Below are positions 23,222-34,918 of a stretch of 64,000 nucleotides of DNA, piece after piece. A program made the translations under genes and the position numbers. The stretch spans positions 95,827,192-95,891,191 of the forward strand of contig OW240921.1 of the NCBI GenBank assembly GCA_933207985.1, in the 5' to 3' direction. The notes beneath the pieces are model-generated. The model was not told the DNA's origin. It ran no database searches and was given only the letters and a program-made list of their open reading frames with translations. The stretch comes from Pelobates cultripes. Taxonomy: Eukaryota > Chordata > Amphibia > Anura > Pelobatidae. Position 1 is the first letter of the stretch, and every line of letters begins with the position of its first letter.

Positions 23222-23250
23222 TAGTTTGGTGCCTACAGTGTTCCTTTAAT
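23222..23250 (-). mobile_element. T2-like MITE terminal fragment
   Basis: Only the terminus GTTTGGTGCCTACAGTGTTC plus CTTTAA remains. Confidence 0.45.
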
Positions 23251-23599
23251 GGAGTTTCCTTTTCGTCAGTATAACTGTAATGAATATTTTCCTGCAAATC
23301 TAGTTTTCTCACTATAATAATATAAACTTGTAGCCAACTTTAAGTAATAATTGCCATGTATTATCATATTGTGTTTCTTTTGTATGAATTCCAACCTGTG
23401 TGCCCTTTTACATTTAATTTCAATAAATGATAACACATTTTTATTATTTCTTTTTTACACTGCAATTTTCTTCATGTTTATTAAATGGATGTGCATTTTT
23501 TTTAATGCAGTATTTAATAATGGCGACTCTCTTGAAGGCTGACAGCGAGCTTTGAGATGCTGTATAGAGTGTCTGATGTATATTCCTTCCCACGGAAGA

Positions 23600-23990
23600 G
23601 AAGAGTTTCAGAGAAACTGCTATGTTTACATTGCAGGGTTAATCTAGTCTCTAGCGGCTGTCTTCCTGACAGCCACTAGAGGCGCTTCCCCGACGCTCAA
23701 TGCGACAATCGCATTGAGCATGCAGAACATCCATAGGAAAGCATTGAGAAATACTTTCCTATGGGCGTTTTTAATGCCGCGCATGCTCATTCTGCTCCAC
23801 TCGGGAGCCGACTTCGGCGGGGGAGGAGAGGTCACCAGCGCCGAGGGAGCCTGGCGCTGGATAAACATAAGTGGCTAAAAGGGTTTTAACCCCTTCAGCC
23901 CAGCTGGAGGGGACCCTGAGGGTGGGACCTAAGGATTATATAGTGCCAGGAAAACGAGTTTGTTTTCCTGTCACTATAGTGGTCCTTTAA
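23600..23990 (+). mobile_element. T2-like MITE family A, 5' truncated
   Basis: It begins within the TTTCAGAGAAACTGCTATGT block and runs to CACTATAGTGGTCCTTTAA with TTAA at 23987-23990. The central palindrome has decayed to GCGCATGCTC. Confidence 0.75.
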
Positions 23991-25430
23991 TAATTAATTC
24001 ATAATATTTTAGGCTGAAATAGATTATGTTGAAAAATCTACAAATTGTTCTTTTGGACTATGTTATTATAAAATGTCAACTCACCAAAGTGTTATACATT
24101 AAGGTGAGAATTTGGGGGAATTTAAAATGGGTTTGAAGGAAATTTAAAACTTGACACCAAAATGGTCTAATTGAAAACAAATTCTCCAAGTCCGCTATGT
24201 CCTCTGTTCAGTTTTTTTTGCCTAAAATTTTAAATTCACTTTGAAATCACTGTGATTCAAAACTATTCACAATTTACCCTGCCATTTACTTTTGAGAACA
24301 GATCACCAAATTTGCTTATCATAAGCATTTATTGAATGAATGAATCTCCATGTATTTTCTTGCAAAGCACTTTAAAATAAAATCACAAAAAAATATTAAT
24401 TATTTAAAATATCTCTACGTATAGCCCTGTTTTGTATGGTATATTTGTAACTTGCACTTTTACTCAAGCTACTATATATATGAAACACAACGTTTGTGTA
24501 TTTGTGGTGTGAGGCTTTATAAGTATGCATAGATATGTTTGATTACATTCAGCGTTATGTTAAGTAATTGTTGCAGTTTCACTGGAAAAAGGGACACAGA
24601 TTATCTCCAAGTCATCTGTGCCAAAATAGTGGATTATAGTGGGTCAGGATCAAAGCCTTTGTGCCTAAATATGGAAATCTGATGAAAATCTAATTAGATG
24701 CAGATTGGATTGCTTTATGGCTTTGCGGTCTCTGCCAGCTTTTTCTAATTTGTACAAACGGCTAATAATCTGTGTGTAATTTTCTGTTATTGATCTTCCT
24801 TGCGAGGCATAACCGGCTGCCTAATACTGTGTATTCTTTGACTTTCGACCACTGATGAAGGTCCACTGTAAAATAAAGGCACTGCAACTTTGACATTGAA
24901 GTTCAGTAAGAATATAAAACGTGTTGCATATTATATAACCCCATTGGCTATGAAATTGCTAAGATGGCAGTAGAAGCATTGTTAAAATCAAGTTTTAATA
25001 ACATGGTAGCAAAATTTTGAACAAAATGACCGAAGATTCGTTTTTTAGTCATTTTGTCAGCAAAAGAATAGAAAATTGCCATATACCGAATTACTAAGTG
25101 ATCAAATATTTTGTGTGAGTGTGTGTATGTACCCTCCTTCCTGCTTATCTTCCCTGGGGGTCCAGTGGAGGGTGAGCAAAATTCCTGGTGGTGGATGAGA
25201 TGGAATCCTGGTGGTCTGGTGGGTAGACCCATGATCTGTACCAGTATCAAGTAGATACCGCTATAAGAGTACCTACATGATTCCAGCACTTAGTCAATGA
25301 CTGAGAGCACCGGAGGACAGCGAGGGAGCTCTTAAAGTGGTGTGTACCTGCTATTCATAAAGACCACAATGTGTGATAAGGAGGCACAGGCTCTGTAAGG
25401 GGATCATTTGATTGGCCAGGAGAAATGACA
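23991..25430. other. Unassigned sequence
   Basis: No gene seen. From about 25105 the text becomes GT-rich and then contains TTCCCTGGGGGTCCAGTGGAG. This phrase is shared with the 3' halves of the hAT elements at 19.4 and 59.8 kb, so a decayed hAT relative probably underlies 25.1-26.0 kb. Confidence 0.35.
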
Positions 25431-25860
25431 GGTACACACACAGAGCTAAACATACTGCTATCCAGATATTACAGACACACTGCCATACGTACTGCTCCTC
25501 ACAATGTTACACACACATACTCCTACATATATTGATGCCCACATTGCTACACACACATACTCATACTCACACTCACACTGTACACACACACTACTACAGG
25601 CTGCTCAACATACTAATACTACCAACATTGTTACACATACATTGCTACACAAACTGCTACACATTCTGCTATTCACGCTGTTACACATGCAAACATACAC
25701 ATATTACTACCCACAGTGTGTACACACACTGCTGCACACACTACAACTACAAACCGCTATCCACACTTAACTACTGACACACACATACACAGACATACAT
25801 GCACAAATAGACATACACTAAGACATTTACAGACACTGCTGCACATGTGCACACACCAGT
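25430..25860 (+). repeat. CA-rich degenerate minisatellite
   Basis: Imperfect units of the type CACACACTGCTACACA. They produce an open frame rich in His, Thr and Tyr that is not a gene. Confidence 0.9.
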
Positions 25861-25880
25861 CACAGGGGTGGGCCTTTCCT

Positions 25881-25951
25881 TTAACCCCTTAAGGACACAT
25901 GACATGTCACTATTCCCTTTTATTCCAGAAGTTTGGTCCTTAAGGGGTTAA
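25881..25951. mobile_element. 71-bp palindromic MITE
   Basis: TTAACCCCTTAAGGACACAT to GTCCTTAAGGGGTTAA, bounded by TTAA. It is an internally deleted relative of 18048-18188. Confidence 0.85.
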
Positions 25952-27930
25952 AGAGGGTGGCCAGGCCGACTGACAGCCTACCCCATAACGCCCTGCCCCC
26001 TGTCCCCTCCTGCATTTTGAAATCTGCCGGCTGATGACAAAATGTGAGACAGGTCCACGGGACCTATTTTTGCTGTATCCCAAAATGCACAAAAGTGTGT
26101 ATTTGAGAGTGTAATTGTATGTACGTTTCTGTGTCTGAGTGAGTGACAGATGCCAAATATCTTATGTGGGTGCAGTTGTGGGTTTTATTGCTGTGGAACT
26201 TATTTTTTCCACTCACACAATGCATATTACATTACAGAGGCCCACAGCAATAAGACAAACAGTAACATGCATTATTGATCCTTTTTTTTTTTTTTGCACT
26301 GCAATTAAATAATCTTACACAACCATTGCCGAGATTGGGCTGTAAATCCCTCCCTTAATATAGCAATATCTGTGGAAAAAGAAATACATGAATTGTGGGG
26401 ATCTTAACAAATAAATAAATAAGGCACATAAATGTGTGTTTTGCTGAGCACCTGATGATGTGCTAATTCTTAAAAGAAATGAAATAAAACAAGCTGAAAA
26501 TATGTTGAGAATCAAAGGGTTTAATATCGTGCCTTGCTGTTTCATTTAATAATCTTAGTTTTACGTTTGTCAATGAATTTATACTGTATACTGTACATAA
26601 GCATCCTTTAATACAACACAGTTTAATGACATAATCCTTTAACTGCATAGTATCATGAGAACCTTTTCTTATGTGATGTCACAATCTGTGTGATGTCATT
26701 TACTACTGTTCCGAGAGCGGGCTGAGTTTTCAGTGAGTTGTAGCAGGTGAAAGATGGGGAAAATAGGAGCACTGTTAATAAGCCTGATGATGCTGACATT
26801 CATGTATCGGATGTATTGGACGAAAAGAAAAGGTTGTATCCCTAAGTGGGGATTGTACCACTGCACGCTATCCATACTAGAGCTGGTTATAAGCCCTTAA
26901 AAATGTGAGTAGGACTTTATTAGACTTTTTATACTGGTATTATCTATCTCTGGGATATATTGCACTATTAGTTTTTTCCTTTTGTTTTTACATACGGATG
27001 AATACCCTGATCTGACACTGTTTTAGAAGAATTATTCCGGACATATTTGAGGCTATATCTTCTGGCAAGTTTTATTGGGACTTTTATTGGACTTCCTCTT
27101 ATTATTTATTCTATTGGATATTTTTAGATATTGGATTTTTTTTATATATTTGTAACTATACTTTGTCTTTTCTGTTTTGGCACAACCTTATCTCCTCTTT
27201 TGTTTAGTTTTTACTTACTTGTGGGGCTTAGAGGGAGCCCTACCATTTTACCTGTGCTGCCTCATTTACATATATTTTAAATTTTCTGTTTGATTTTTAG
27301 AGAGCTGATCCTTTTCCATTTAGTTCACTTATTTTACCATTTCTGCTGCTTTTGCCTTTATTTTGCTAATCTGCTCCTAACTGATCAGAGCCCTGTTAAG
27401 CCCTGATGTGTTTTCCTGCAACGATGGAAAGACATTTTAAGGAATATTAAAGAAGGTGCATTATTAACAAGCCTTTGGGTTCCTTACCTGTAAATCCTGG
27501 ACAGCTGTCTATACGCAAACACGTTTATTTAGTATAGCTTGCATCTAATCTGGCATAGAAAGCAAAAATAATCTGGGACAATCCAGGGGCTTTCCGATGC
27601 AAAAATCCAGACATCATTCTAAACATTTATCAGTCACAAAACCAACAAGACAACTTTTGAATGGAAGTGGATGCATTCTGGACTGTAACCCCTCTGGGTA
27701 CCACTGAATGGTTGAAAAAAAAAATGAATCCTTATCATGAGAGCTTTTTATCTTAATCGTGTGTAATGTCACATATATTTATATTATATTATTTGTATAA
27801 AATGTTCAGATATATAATGTGTTAAAGGAAAAAAAACCCACACCCCAAATGAAGGGACAGCACTGGGGCCCTAATGGCAAACGCATAAATGACAGGTGGG
27901 TTTAGACACACACTTCAACTGATGATTTTG
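25952..27930. other. Unassigned AT-rich sequence
   Basis: No gene can be supported. The stretch 26720-27400 has a repeat-like texture (GGGGATTGTACCACTGCACG, AGAGCTGGTTATAAGCCC) but no termini I can define. Confidence 0.3.
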
Positions 27931-28671
27931 CTGCCAACACCGTAACACACACATATTGCCACCCACATCAAACTGTTGCCACCCACACAGCTGTACATAC
28001 ACTGACACACATATACACAGACATACTGTACATACACCAGTCACCCCCTCCCTCCTCTGTCACTTGTCACCCCTCACTCTGTCACCAGTCACCCCCTCCC
28101 TTACTCTCTCTAGTCACCCTCTCCCTCCCTAGTCACCCCATTCCCTAGTCACCCCATTCCTTAACGCTCACTCTGTCACTAGTCACACCCTCCCTCTGTC
28201 ACTAGTCACCCCCTCCCTCACTCTGTCACCAGTCACCTCCCCTCACTCTGCCACCAGGTACCCCCTGACTCTGCCACCTTTCACCACCTCCCACACTCTT
28301 CCACCTGTCACCTCCTCCCTCACACACACTCTGTCACCTGTCTCCACCCTTGGACAAGTAGATTTTTAAAAAAATATTCCACAACCCTGCACGTGAAGAC
28401 ACACACTAACGCTCAATACACATATGCATTCACACTGACACTATATACAAAATAGCACATGTAGTCATCCAGACATGCACAAGTGCATTCACACAAACTC
28501 AAATACAAACATGCATTGATACACAGGTCTTCACAATATACACATCCAAAGGAATGCCGTATTATATGAGAGTTATATTTAACATTTATTTAATACACAT
28601 ATATTTGACCTTCTAAGGGCCTGGGATCTAATTTTGCCCTGAGGCCCCAAAGGCTCTCAGTCCGCCCCTGC
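27931..28671. repeat. CA-rich and CACCCC tandem tract with a hAT-like right end
   Basis: The units are of the type CACTAGTCACCCCCTCCCTC (best at 28040-28345) flanked by CA-rich sequence. The right edge at 28671 reads, on the minus strand, CAGGGGCGGACTGAGAGCC, a typical hAT-type terminus. The left terminus was not found, so the element is incomplete or its start is decayed. Confidence 0.6.
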
Positions 28672-28933
28672 ATACACACATAGACAAGCACTGAGACATT
28701 CACACAAACTGCTACACATGCGCACATACACATACATATGTGCATTCACTCTATATGTGTGTGTATATATAGCAATTTTATCATATTTAAACTGTCAAGT
28801 TTTTTTTTTACAAATTTTTATTGGTTTTGAAGGGGGTTAGGGGATGCCTGCCTAAAAGTGCTTATGTTGTATATCTGGCCCTGTGCCTACCACCTCATTA
28901 GTTGGCAATAAACATTCTATTTAGGCAGACAAT

Positions 28934-30300
28934 TTTTTTTCAAAATTCTTTATTTTGATTTTAAAGGAATCAGTTTTGTCAAGGAAATACAGAAATAAGA
29001 ACTAAGTGTGGGGAGGTTAGACCATACACAATCCAAAATTACCATATGTTGTATATCCTTGTCAAACATGAAGGATCAGCCATGGTTCATTCACGGGGCT
29101 GGGAGTTCCGCCATGACAGATTGGCGTGGAAATGAGACCAGGGGGTAGTTCTGAAAACCAAACTCTGACGTCTGTGTAAGGGAGTTGCTAACAGCCCCTA
29201 GGGGCAAGGCATTTGTCAAAAGTAGTGATTAGGTGAAATGTGGATGTGAGGGATGGTTCCCCTAACCTGTGCTTCATTGGAGATCTAGTGGCGTTAATGT
29301 CGGGGAGAGCTATGTTAGTGGAGGTTCATGCTGTTCCCGTGTAGGTTTGTAGGTGTCTTGTACGTGTGTTCCTGGTAGTCTTTTTACATCTTATTGGATT
29401 GGCAAAGGACAAAATGGGAAAAGGCAGAATTTGTGAAAGGGTAGTTTGGACGCTAGCCTCCCATCTCCTCCTGCGGATGGATGGTAAAATGAGGAGAAGG
29501 GGGAAGGGAGAGAGGTGTGTCATGTATGGGCAGGGTGTGCTGAGAGTCCAACTGGCTAGGACATGAGCAGGATCAAGTTGCTTGGGGTGGTTACCATGGT
29601 AGGGATGTGCTACCTTCAATCCATGGGTTCCACAATTTGTGAAAGGTGTTCGGGATGTCTCTGACCTGCGCTGTTAGTTTGTCTAAGTCAAGGCTGTCTT
29701 GAATTTTCTTGTATATCGTCTGGCTGGAGGGGATTTTCTGGGATGCTCAGAGTTTCCCCATGGCCCTGCGAGTTGCCATGGTGATCCTGGCTGCAAGTTG
29801 ATTTTCTTTTCGTGTAAGGGGGTCAATCGGTTTCAACAGTAGGAGTGCTTAGGGCTCGAGCGGGAAGGGTCTGTTGAATAATCTGGATAGTAAGTTTGTT
29901 TCTCCGCACTGCTTCTAGCAGAGGTTGTTTGGTAGTAAATTCATGGCTGCTAAACGTTGAGGGGTCAGATACCACCAGAAAAGCATTTTGTATGCTTGCT
30001 CCTGGTGGCTCACGCATATGGTTAGGGATGTTAGGGATTCCTATATATCTGACCAGTAAGAGGGGTCCTAGGGAGGTCCCAGATCTGTTTCCCGGGCCCT
30101 TATATATGGAAGTGTGAGGTTAGTGGTGTATGTGGCAATGGATATGTATAGGTCTGAGATTTCATTTTTCTGGGTCGGTGCTTGGATGCAATCAGCCTCG
30201 AATGGTGTTAGAGGAGATGTGACAGGCAGGCAACTCTTGGTGATGTCTGTATGGTGCATATGTTCAGGCTTTTAAGACTGGAGAGTCTGGAGAAATGGTT
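28934..30300 (-). mobile_element. 5'-truncated L1-like LINE (ORF2 C-terminus and 3' UTR)
   Basis: On the minus strand the element ends at 28934 with AATAAAGAATTTTG and an A-run. Upstream of a 3' UTR of about 800 bases lies the end of ORF2. A second T-run at 28800-28811 may be the tail of another fragment. Confidence 0.7.
29760..30259 (-). pseudogene. L1-type ORF2 C-terminal fragment
   Basis: Minus-strand translations, in two frames, carry the signature of the C-terminal part of L1-clade ORF2 beyond the reverse transcriptase. ISDLYISIATYTTNL leads to a WE..LG-like stretch around 30070-30160. Then FWWYLTPQRLAAMN is followed by a damaged CW..CG metal-knuckle-like motif around 29890-29960. This part of ORF2 (endonuclease-RT protein used in target-primed retrotransposition) is recognisable only by pattern. 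The RT and endonuclease themselves are absent. Frameshifts and stops show it is dead. Confidence 0.6.
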
Positions 30301-30589
30301 CCAAATTATCTGAGCTCCTTGTGTTCTGTCACTTTTAAGGTTCCGTGTGTAAGGTTCTGTCACTTTTCAGTACTTTATAACTATATCATCTTTATAAAAT
30401 ACTGATCAAGACTATGTTGGGATTCTACTAAAATTCCAACGCAATTATCGCAAGATATCATAAGACAAAGTAGGGATTACTTTGTCTCGTGATAAATCTG
30501 AGGTTGACAAAAGGCTGTTAACGGTCAACTTTTGTCCAATCCCAGAAGTTGTCGCTGTGGTATTCAGAGATCACTCTGTAGAGGCTGTC

Positions 30590-31226
30590 TGTTATGTCAC
30601 AAGTTGAATAATTGTGGAACTCATCTGGAGATTTGAAATTTCCTTATTTCTAATAGAGTGTGAAATGATAATCCTTTAATTAAGAAAGTTACTGTAGCGT
30701 TAAGGCTGCGTGGATTTTGCAGGTTGTTAGTTGAAAGCATAAAGCAATAGCAATAGTAACAGAGATGTTGATAACAGTGTTTTAGTAGCAGAGTTTTTTA
30801 GTAAGCAGGTTACAGGTCATTAGTAATGCAAAAACCCAGAGAAAGTATTGAAATTAATACTTAGGATTGTTGGGAGTTGTCTTCCAAAGGCAGGTTAGTT
30901 TGAGCCTGGAGGTTGGTTAAACTTCTAACAGTCCGGTTCTTGGAAATTGGAGAGAGCAGGGAAGTCAAATATTCAGTCCGTGGTCAGAGGAGATGAGAAG
31001 GTAGGAATCCGTTTAAACAGTCCAAGGTTCGGTACACAAAACTTATCGAAGAAGAGCTTAGCCGGCAATGTGATTGCGGAAGTCACAAACAGAAATCACT
31101 AAGCAATTTTGAAACTGGCGCGGTTTCTCTATAAAGCTTGAGAGAGCCGCGTCAGAGAGGGGGCGGGGACGTTTCCGCATACCGGAAATGTCAGAACGGA
31201 GCCGATCGAAAAGATAAGTCCTGACA
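30590..31226 (-). mobile_element. Ty3/gypsy element, 3' LTR
   Basis: It is 637 bases long and on the minus strand starts TGTCAGGAC (31226) and ends CATAACA (30590). A purine tract, GTGGGGGGTA, lies immediately upstream of the LTR start on the minus strand (31227-31236) and is the expected polypurine primer. The block 30590-30985 matches the 5' LTR with roughly a dozen differences in 370 bases counted by eye. Confidence 0.9.
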
Positions 31227-31261
31227 GTACCCCCCACATAAAGAGCACACTCAGGGTGCTA

Positions 31262-31741
31262 TTACATTGGTTTCTCAGGATAACGTTTGTGGAAAGATGA
31301 AACTAATTTCTTAGCATGTACATCGGAAGAGTTTTCCCACGTGTCGTCTTCGGTCCCATAACCCTTCCATCTGATAAGATACTGTAAGGAACCTCTATAA
31401 TTTCTTGAGTCAATAATTTTATCTATTTCATATTCTTCTTCACCCTGCACTATGATGGAGTCAGGTTTAGACAGTTGTTCTCTATGGAATGTATCTGGGA
31501 GAAAAGGCGTAAGAAGGGAAACATGAAAAACGGGATGAAGTTTAAGAGAAGAAGGGAGTTTCAACCTCATAGCACTGTCGTTAATAATAGATTCACTCTG
31601 GAAAGGACCGAGAAAGAGAGAACTCAGTTTCTTTGAAGGACGGGTTGTAGAAACATTCTTTGATGACAGCCAAACAGAGTCACGGACTTTATAATTAGGC
31701 GGAGGTCTCCTCTTAGTATCATTTTTTTTTTGCACGACCAT
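31262..31741 (-). pseudogene. pol: Integrase C-terminus and chromodomain
   Basis: A 159-codon open stretch in the same frame as the integrase upstream. It reads through the GPF motif region (SSLFLGPFQSESI) and the HPVFHVSLL motif. It then has a chromodomain with YEIDKIIDSR, YLIRWKGYG and DDTWE at about residues 100-135. Chromodomains of this type tether integration to modified histones in related elements. The domain itself looks intact. It is separated from the rest of integrase by a stop at about 31760 where related proteins have a coding residue; a TAA in place of CAA is the simplest explanation. Confidence 0.9.
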
Positions 31742-32677
31742 AGAATTCTCAAGGTTCTTCTTTAATTAAGACATTTCAGAGTTTTGAATGGAAACCATTG
31801 GGTTAGATGGTAATCTGAGTTCATCAGGAAACGAAGAGGGATGGAATCCATAATTTGAGAAGAATGGAGTCATCTTGCTGCTGGAGTGTATGGAATTGTT
31901 GTAGGAAAATTCGGCCATAGGCAACCAATTAATCCAATCATCTTGTAAATACGTACAATAACAACAAAGGTATTGTTCTAAACATTGATTGACCCATTCT
32001 GTTTGACCATTAGTTTGAGGATGGTATGCAGAAGAGAGCTTTCGTTGGATTTGAAGAGAGGAACACATCTCCTTCCAGAATCATGAAGTGAACTGGGTAC
32101 CTCTGTCAGAGATGATTTCTTCAGGGAATCCATGTAATTTGATTATATAGTCTATGAAGATTTTGTAAAGTTCGGACGATGAAGGTAGCTTTTTCAAGGG
32201 AATGAAATGTGACATTTTAGTGAAGCGGTCGACAACGACAAGTATGGTGGTGTGTTTTTGTGAAGGAGGGAGTTCTACTATGAAATCCATAGAAATGGAT
32301 TGCCAAGGTCTCACAGGAACTGGTAGACCCATCAATAAACCGTATGGAAGGTGATGTTCAGTTTTGGATCTCTGACATACAGGACAGGACTTAACATAGG
32401 TTTCAATGGTTTTGTCTTGACAAGGCCACCAGTATTGTCTAGTTGAGAGTTCCAATGTCTTTTTAATACCAGGATGTCCTGCAAGTGGAGAGTCATGAAT
32501 TATTTTTAGAAGTTTGTTCCGGAGTTTTGGAGGAATATAAATCCTGTTTTTGAAATAAAAAATTCCTTCCTTTTTGTACAGTTTAGGAGTGGAGGGTATT
32601 TCAAGTTCTTCAACAGATAATTGTTTTAATTCATCTAATATGGTAGATATTAGTCCAACAAATTTATTGTCTGACAA
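31742..32677 (-). pseudogene. pol: Integrase (zinc-binding and catalytic core)
   Basis: Two open stretches in one frame, 32081-32677 and 31766-32068, are separated by a single TGA just after ISDRGTQFTS. The first shows the H2C2 zinc-binding domain (HDSPLAGHPG and CPVCQRSK) and the catalytic DFIVELP...DRFTKMSHF segment with the first two acidic residues. The second shows AYHPQTNGQTEW, containing the final catalytic Glu. The enzyme inserts the cDNA copy into the host chromosome. The TGA is most simply a C-to-T change in a CGA codon, a common decay route for methylated CpG. Confidence 0.9.
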
Positions 32678-32689
32678 TATTGATAGAGG

Positions 32690-33190
32690 TTTATCCTCTG
32701 AGGGAGGTGTGTAAGGGATCCTAGAGAGAGCATCAGCTTTCTTGTTACGAGATCCAGGTCTATAAACTATTTGAAAATTGAAACGATCAAAAAAAAAGAC
32801 TCCATCTTACTTGTCTAGAAGATAGTTTTGTTGGTATTGAGGTTTTCAAGATTCCTGTGGTCTGTATAAACAACTATAGGAATTTTATTTCCCTCTAGAA
32901 GATGACGCCAATTCTCGAAAGCTGCTTTTATCCCTAATAATTCTTTTTCTCCGATGGGATAATTCTTCTCAGCTGAAGTTAAAGATCTTGAAAAAAAAGC
33001 AACAGGATGGAGAGGGTCTTGAGGAGTCTTTTGTTGTGAGAGAACTGCTCCAATAGCATTTTCAGATGCGTCTACTTCTAAGACATAAAGATGTGAAGGA
33101 TTTGGAAGGTGTAGAATGGGAGCAGTTGTAAATCTTCTTTTTAGAGTATCAAAGGCAGCTTGGGCGTTCCAACAAAATGGATGTTTTTAG
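32690..33190 (-). pseudogene. pol: RNase H domain
   Basis: Minus-strand translation gives the three acidic positions of Ty3/gypsy RNase H in order: [16 protein letters not shown], then [18 protein letters not shown], then [10 protein letters not shown]. This domain removes the RNA strand during reverse transcription. A stop codon lies near 32815 soon after the last motif. Confidence 0.85.
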
Positions 33191-33359
33191 CCAGTGAGGA
33201 CATGGAGTGGATGAGCTATCTCAGAGAAATTCTTAATAAACTTTCTGTAAAAATTTGCAAAACCAAGAAACCTTTGCACATCCTTGGTGGAGGAAGGGAT
33301 GGGCCAATTAAGAATGTATTTTATTTTAGAATCATCCATTCTTATTAAATGAGGAGAGA

Positions 33360-34005
33360 TAACATATCCAAGAAAGCTGAGTTCACTAACTTCAAATAAA
33401 CATTTTTCTGGTTTAGCAAAAAGTTTGAGTTCTCAACCTGGATAGTACCCAGCGTACATGCTTCCTGTGATCGTTAAGGTTATCGGAATAAATTAAAATG
33501 TCATCTAGGTAGATGATGACACATGTGTCTAAAAGGTCTCTGAATATGTCGTTGATGAAATGTTGGAAAGTAGCAGGAGCATTACAGAGTCCGAATGGCA
33601 TGACAAGATATTCAAAGAGGCCATATCTAGTTCGGAAAGCTTTTTTCCATTCATCGTCTTCTTTTATCCTAATTAGGTTGTAAGCCCTTCATAGGTCAAG
33701 TTTGGTGAAGATAGTTGCAGTTCTTAATCTTTCAATTAATTCAGGAATTAAAGGTAGAGGATAACGGTTTTTAACTGTTATTTTGTTTAATGCGCGGTAG
33801 TCAATTATGGGACGAATAGTTTGATCTTTGTTCCTTACGAAGAAAATCCCGGAAGCAGCAGTAGATGTGGAAGGACGTATGAATCCTTTACGGAGGTTTT
33901 CCTCAAGGTAATCCTTAAGGGTTTCTAATTCATTCTCAGAAAGAGGGTATATGTGACCGTAGGGGATGGAAGCACCAGGAATTAGATCAATAGGACAATC
34001 CTAAA
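33360..34005 (-). pseudogene. pol: Reverse transcriptase domain
   Basis: Motifs appear in the expected order: [69 protein letters not shown], then YLDDILIYS, the variant of the catalytic YxDD box, and finally [19 protein letters not shown]. At least one in-frame TGA follows FTKLDL (where related proteins have Arg), another stop lies near the start of the domain, and a one-base frameshift falls near 33430. The longest intact piece is 33413-33601. Confidence 0.9.
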
Positions 34006-34049
34006 TCCTATGAGGTGGAAGAGATTCAGCTTCTTTCTTGCTAAAAACA

Positions 34050-34241
34050 TCAGAGAAGTCCAAATAGCATTAATTGAAGTATAGGAATATGTGGAAGACA
34101 GTTTTCCTTACAATAATCTGACTCAAAGGAGAGAGAAAAGGGAGCCCAGTGGATTAGAGGATCATGAGTTTGTAACCAATTGATACCCAGGATGACTGGA
34201 AAAACAAGAAATTCGGAATGGTTATGATTGATAGTTGTCAT
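34050..34241 (-). pseudogene. pol: Protease region remnant
   Basis: The frame contains FPVILGINWLQTHDPLIHW, the conserved stretch that follows the aspartic protease in Ty3/gypsy polyproteins. The protease active-site triad and the gag zinc knuckle that should precede it are missing, and the frame differs from gag. This shows an internal deletion next to 34260. The local repeat TTCAGTTTCAGTTTCAG at 34261-34277 is a plausible deletion joint. Confidence 0.75.
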
Positions 34242-34273
34242 AATAGGAATAGTTTCATTTTTCAGTTTCAGTT

Positions 34274-34897
34274 TCAGAGTTGAATTAGTGTATCGAGAGT
34301 AGGAGGGAGTGTGGTTCTAGATAATTCGTCTTTAGCTGTTTCAGATAATCCTAAACGGAACTGATTGCGCAGGGTGATATCATTCCATTGGGTTTCCAAT
34401 GCCCATCGCTTGAACTCAGCAATATAATCCTCTACAGGTCGGTTTCCTTGTTGAAGTGTTCTTATAGTAAGGTCAGCAGTGGCTTGTTTATTCGGGTACT
34501 CATATAGAAGGGACATTGCCTCAATAAAATCATCTAATGAATCCAGTATGGGATCCTCATTTTCCAGAAAGGAATGAGCCCAGGACATAGGTTCTACTCT
34601 TAGGAACGAGATTACAGAACAGACTTTAGTTCTGTCAGTGGGGTATGACCTGGGTTTAAGGGTAAACAATAATTTACATGAATTCAAAAATTCTCTATAT
34701 TTGGAGAGATCTCCATAAAACTTTTTCGGGTTGCAGACAGCAGGATCGCTTGAGGAATGGGAAACCTTGTTTTGGATCTCTCTGATATAAGAGAGAATTC
34801 TCTTGTTTGCAATTTGTAAATCTTGCATACCTTGAGTAAGCATGTCTACTCTATGATTTAAAGAGGCAATTTGAGAACTAACATCTGCTGGTTCCAT
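34274..34897 (-). pseudogene. gag: Gag protein, C-terminally truncated
   Basis: A 207-codon frame starts MEPADVSSQIASLNHRVDML. This N-terminal coiled coil is followed by a retrotransposon gag (capsid-like) domain from about residue 55 (FYGDLSKYREFLNSCKLLF) to 200, including MSWAHSFLE and GNRPVEDYIAEFKRWA. The start lies 22 bases after the LTR end, which matches the compact leader of this group. Capsid proteins of this family assemble the particle in which reverse transcription takes place. The C-terminal CCHC knuckle is missing, so the protein ends at the deletion joint. The gag part itself is free of stops. Confidence 0.88.
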
Positions 34898-34918
34898 GTT
34901 AAGATGGCTTAGTGATTC

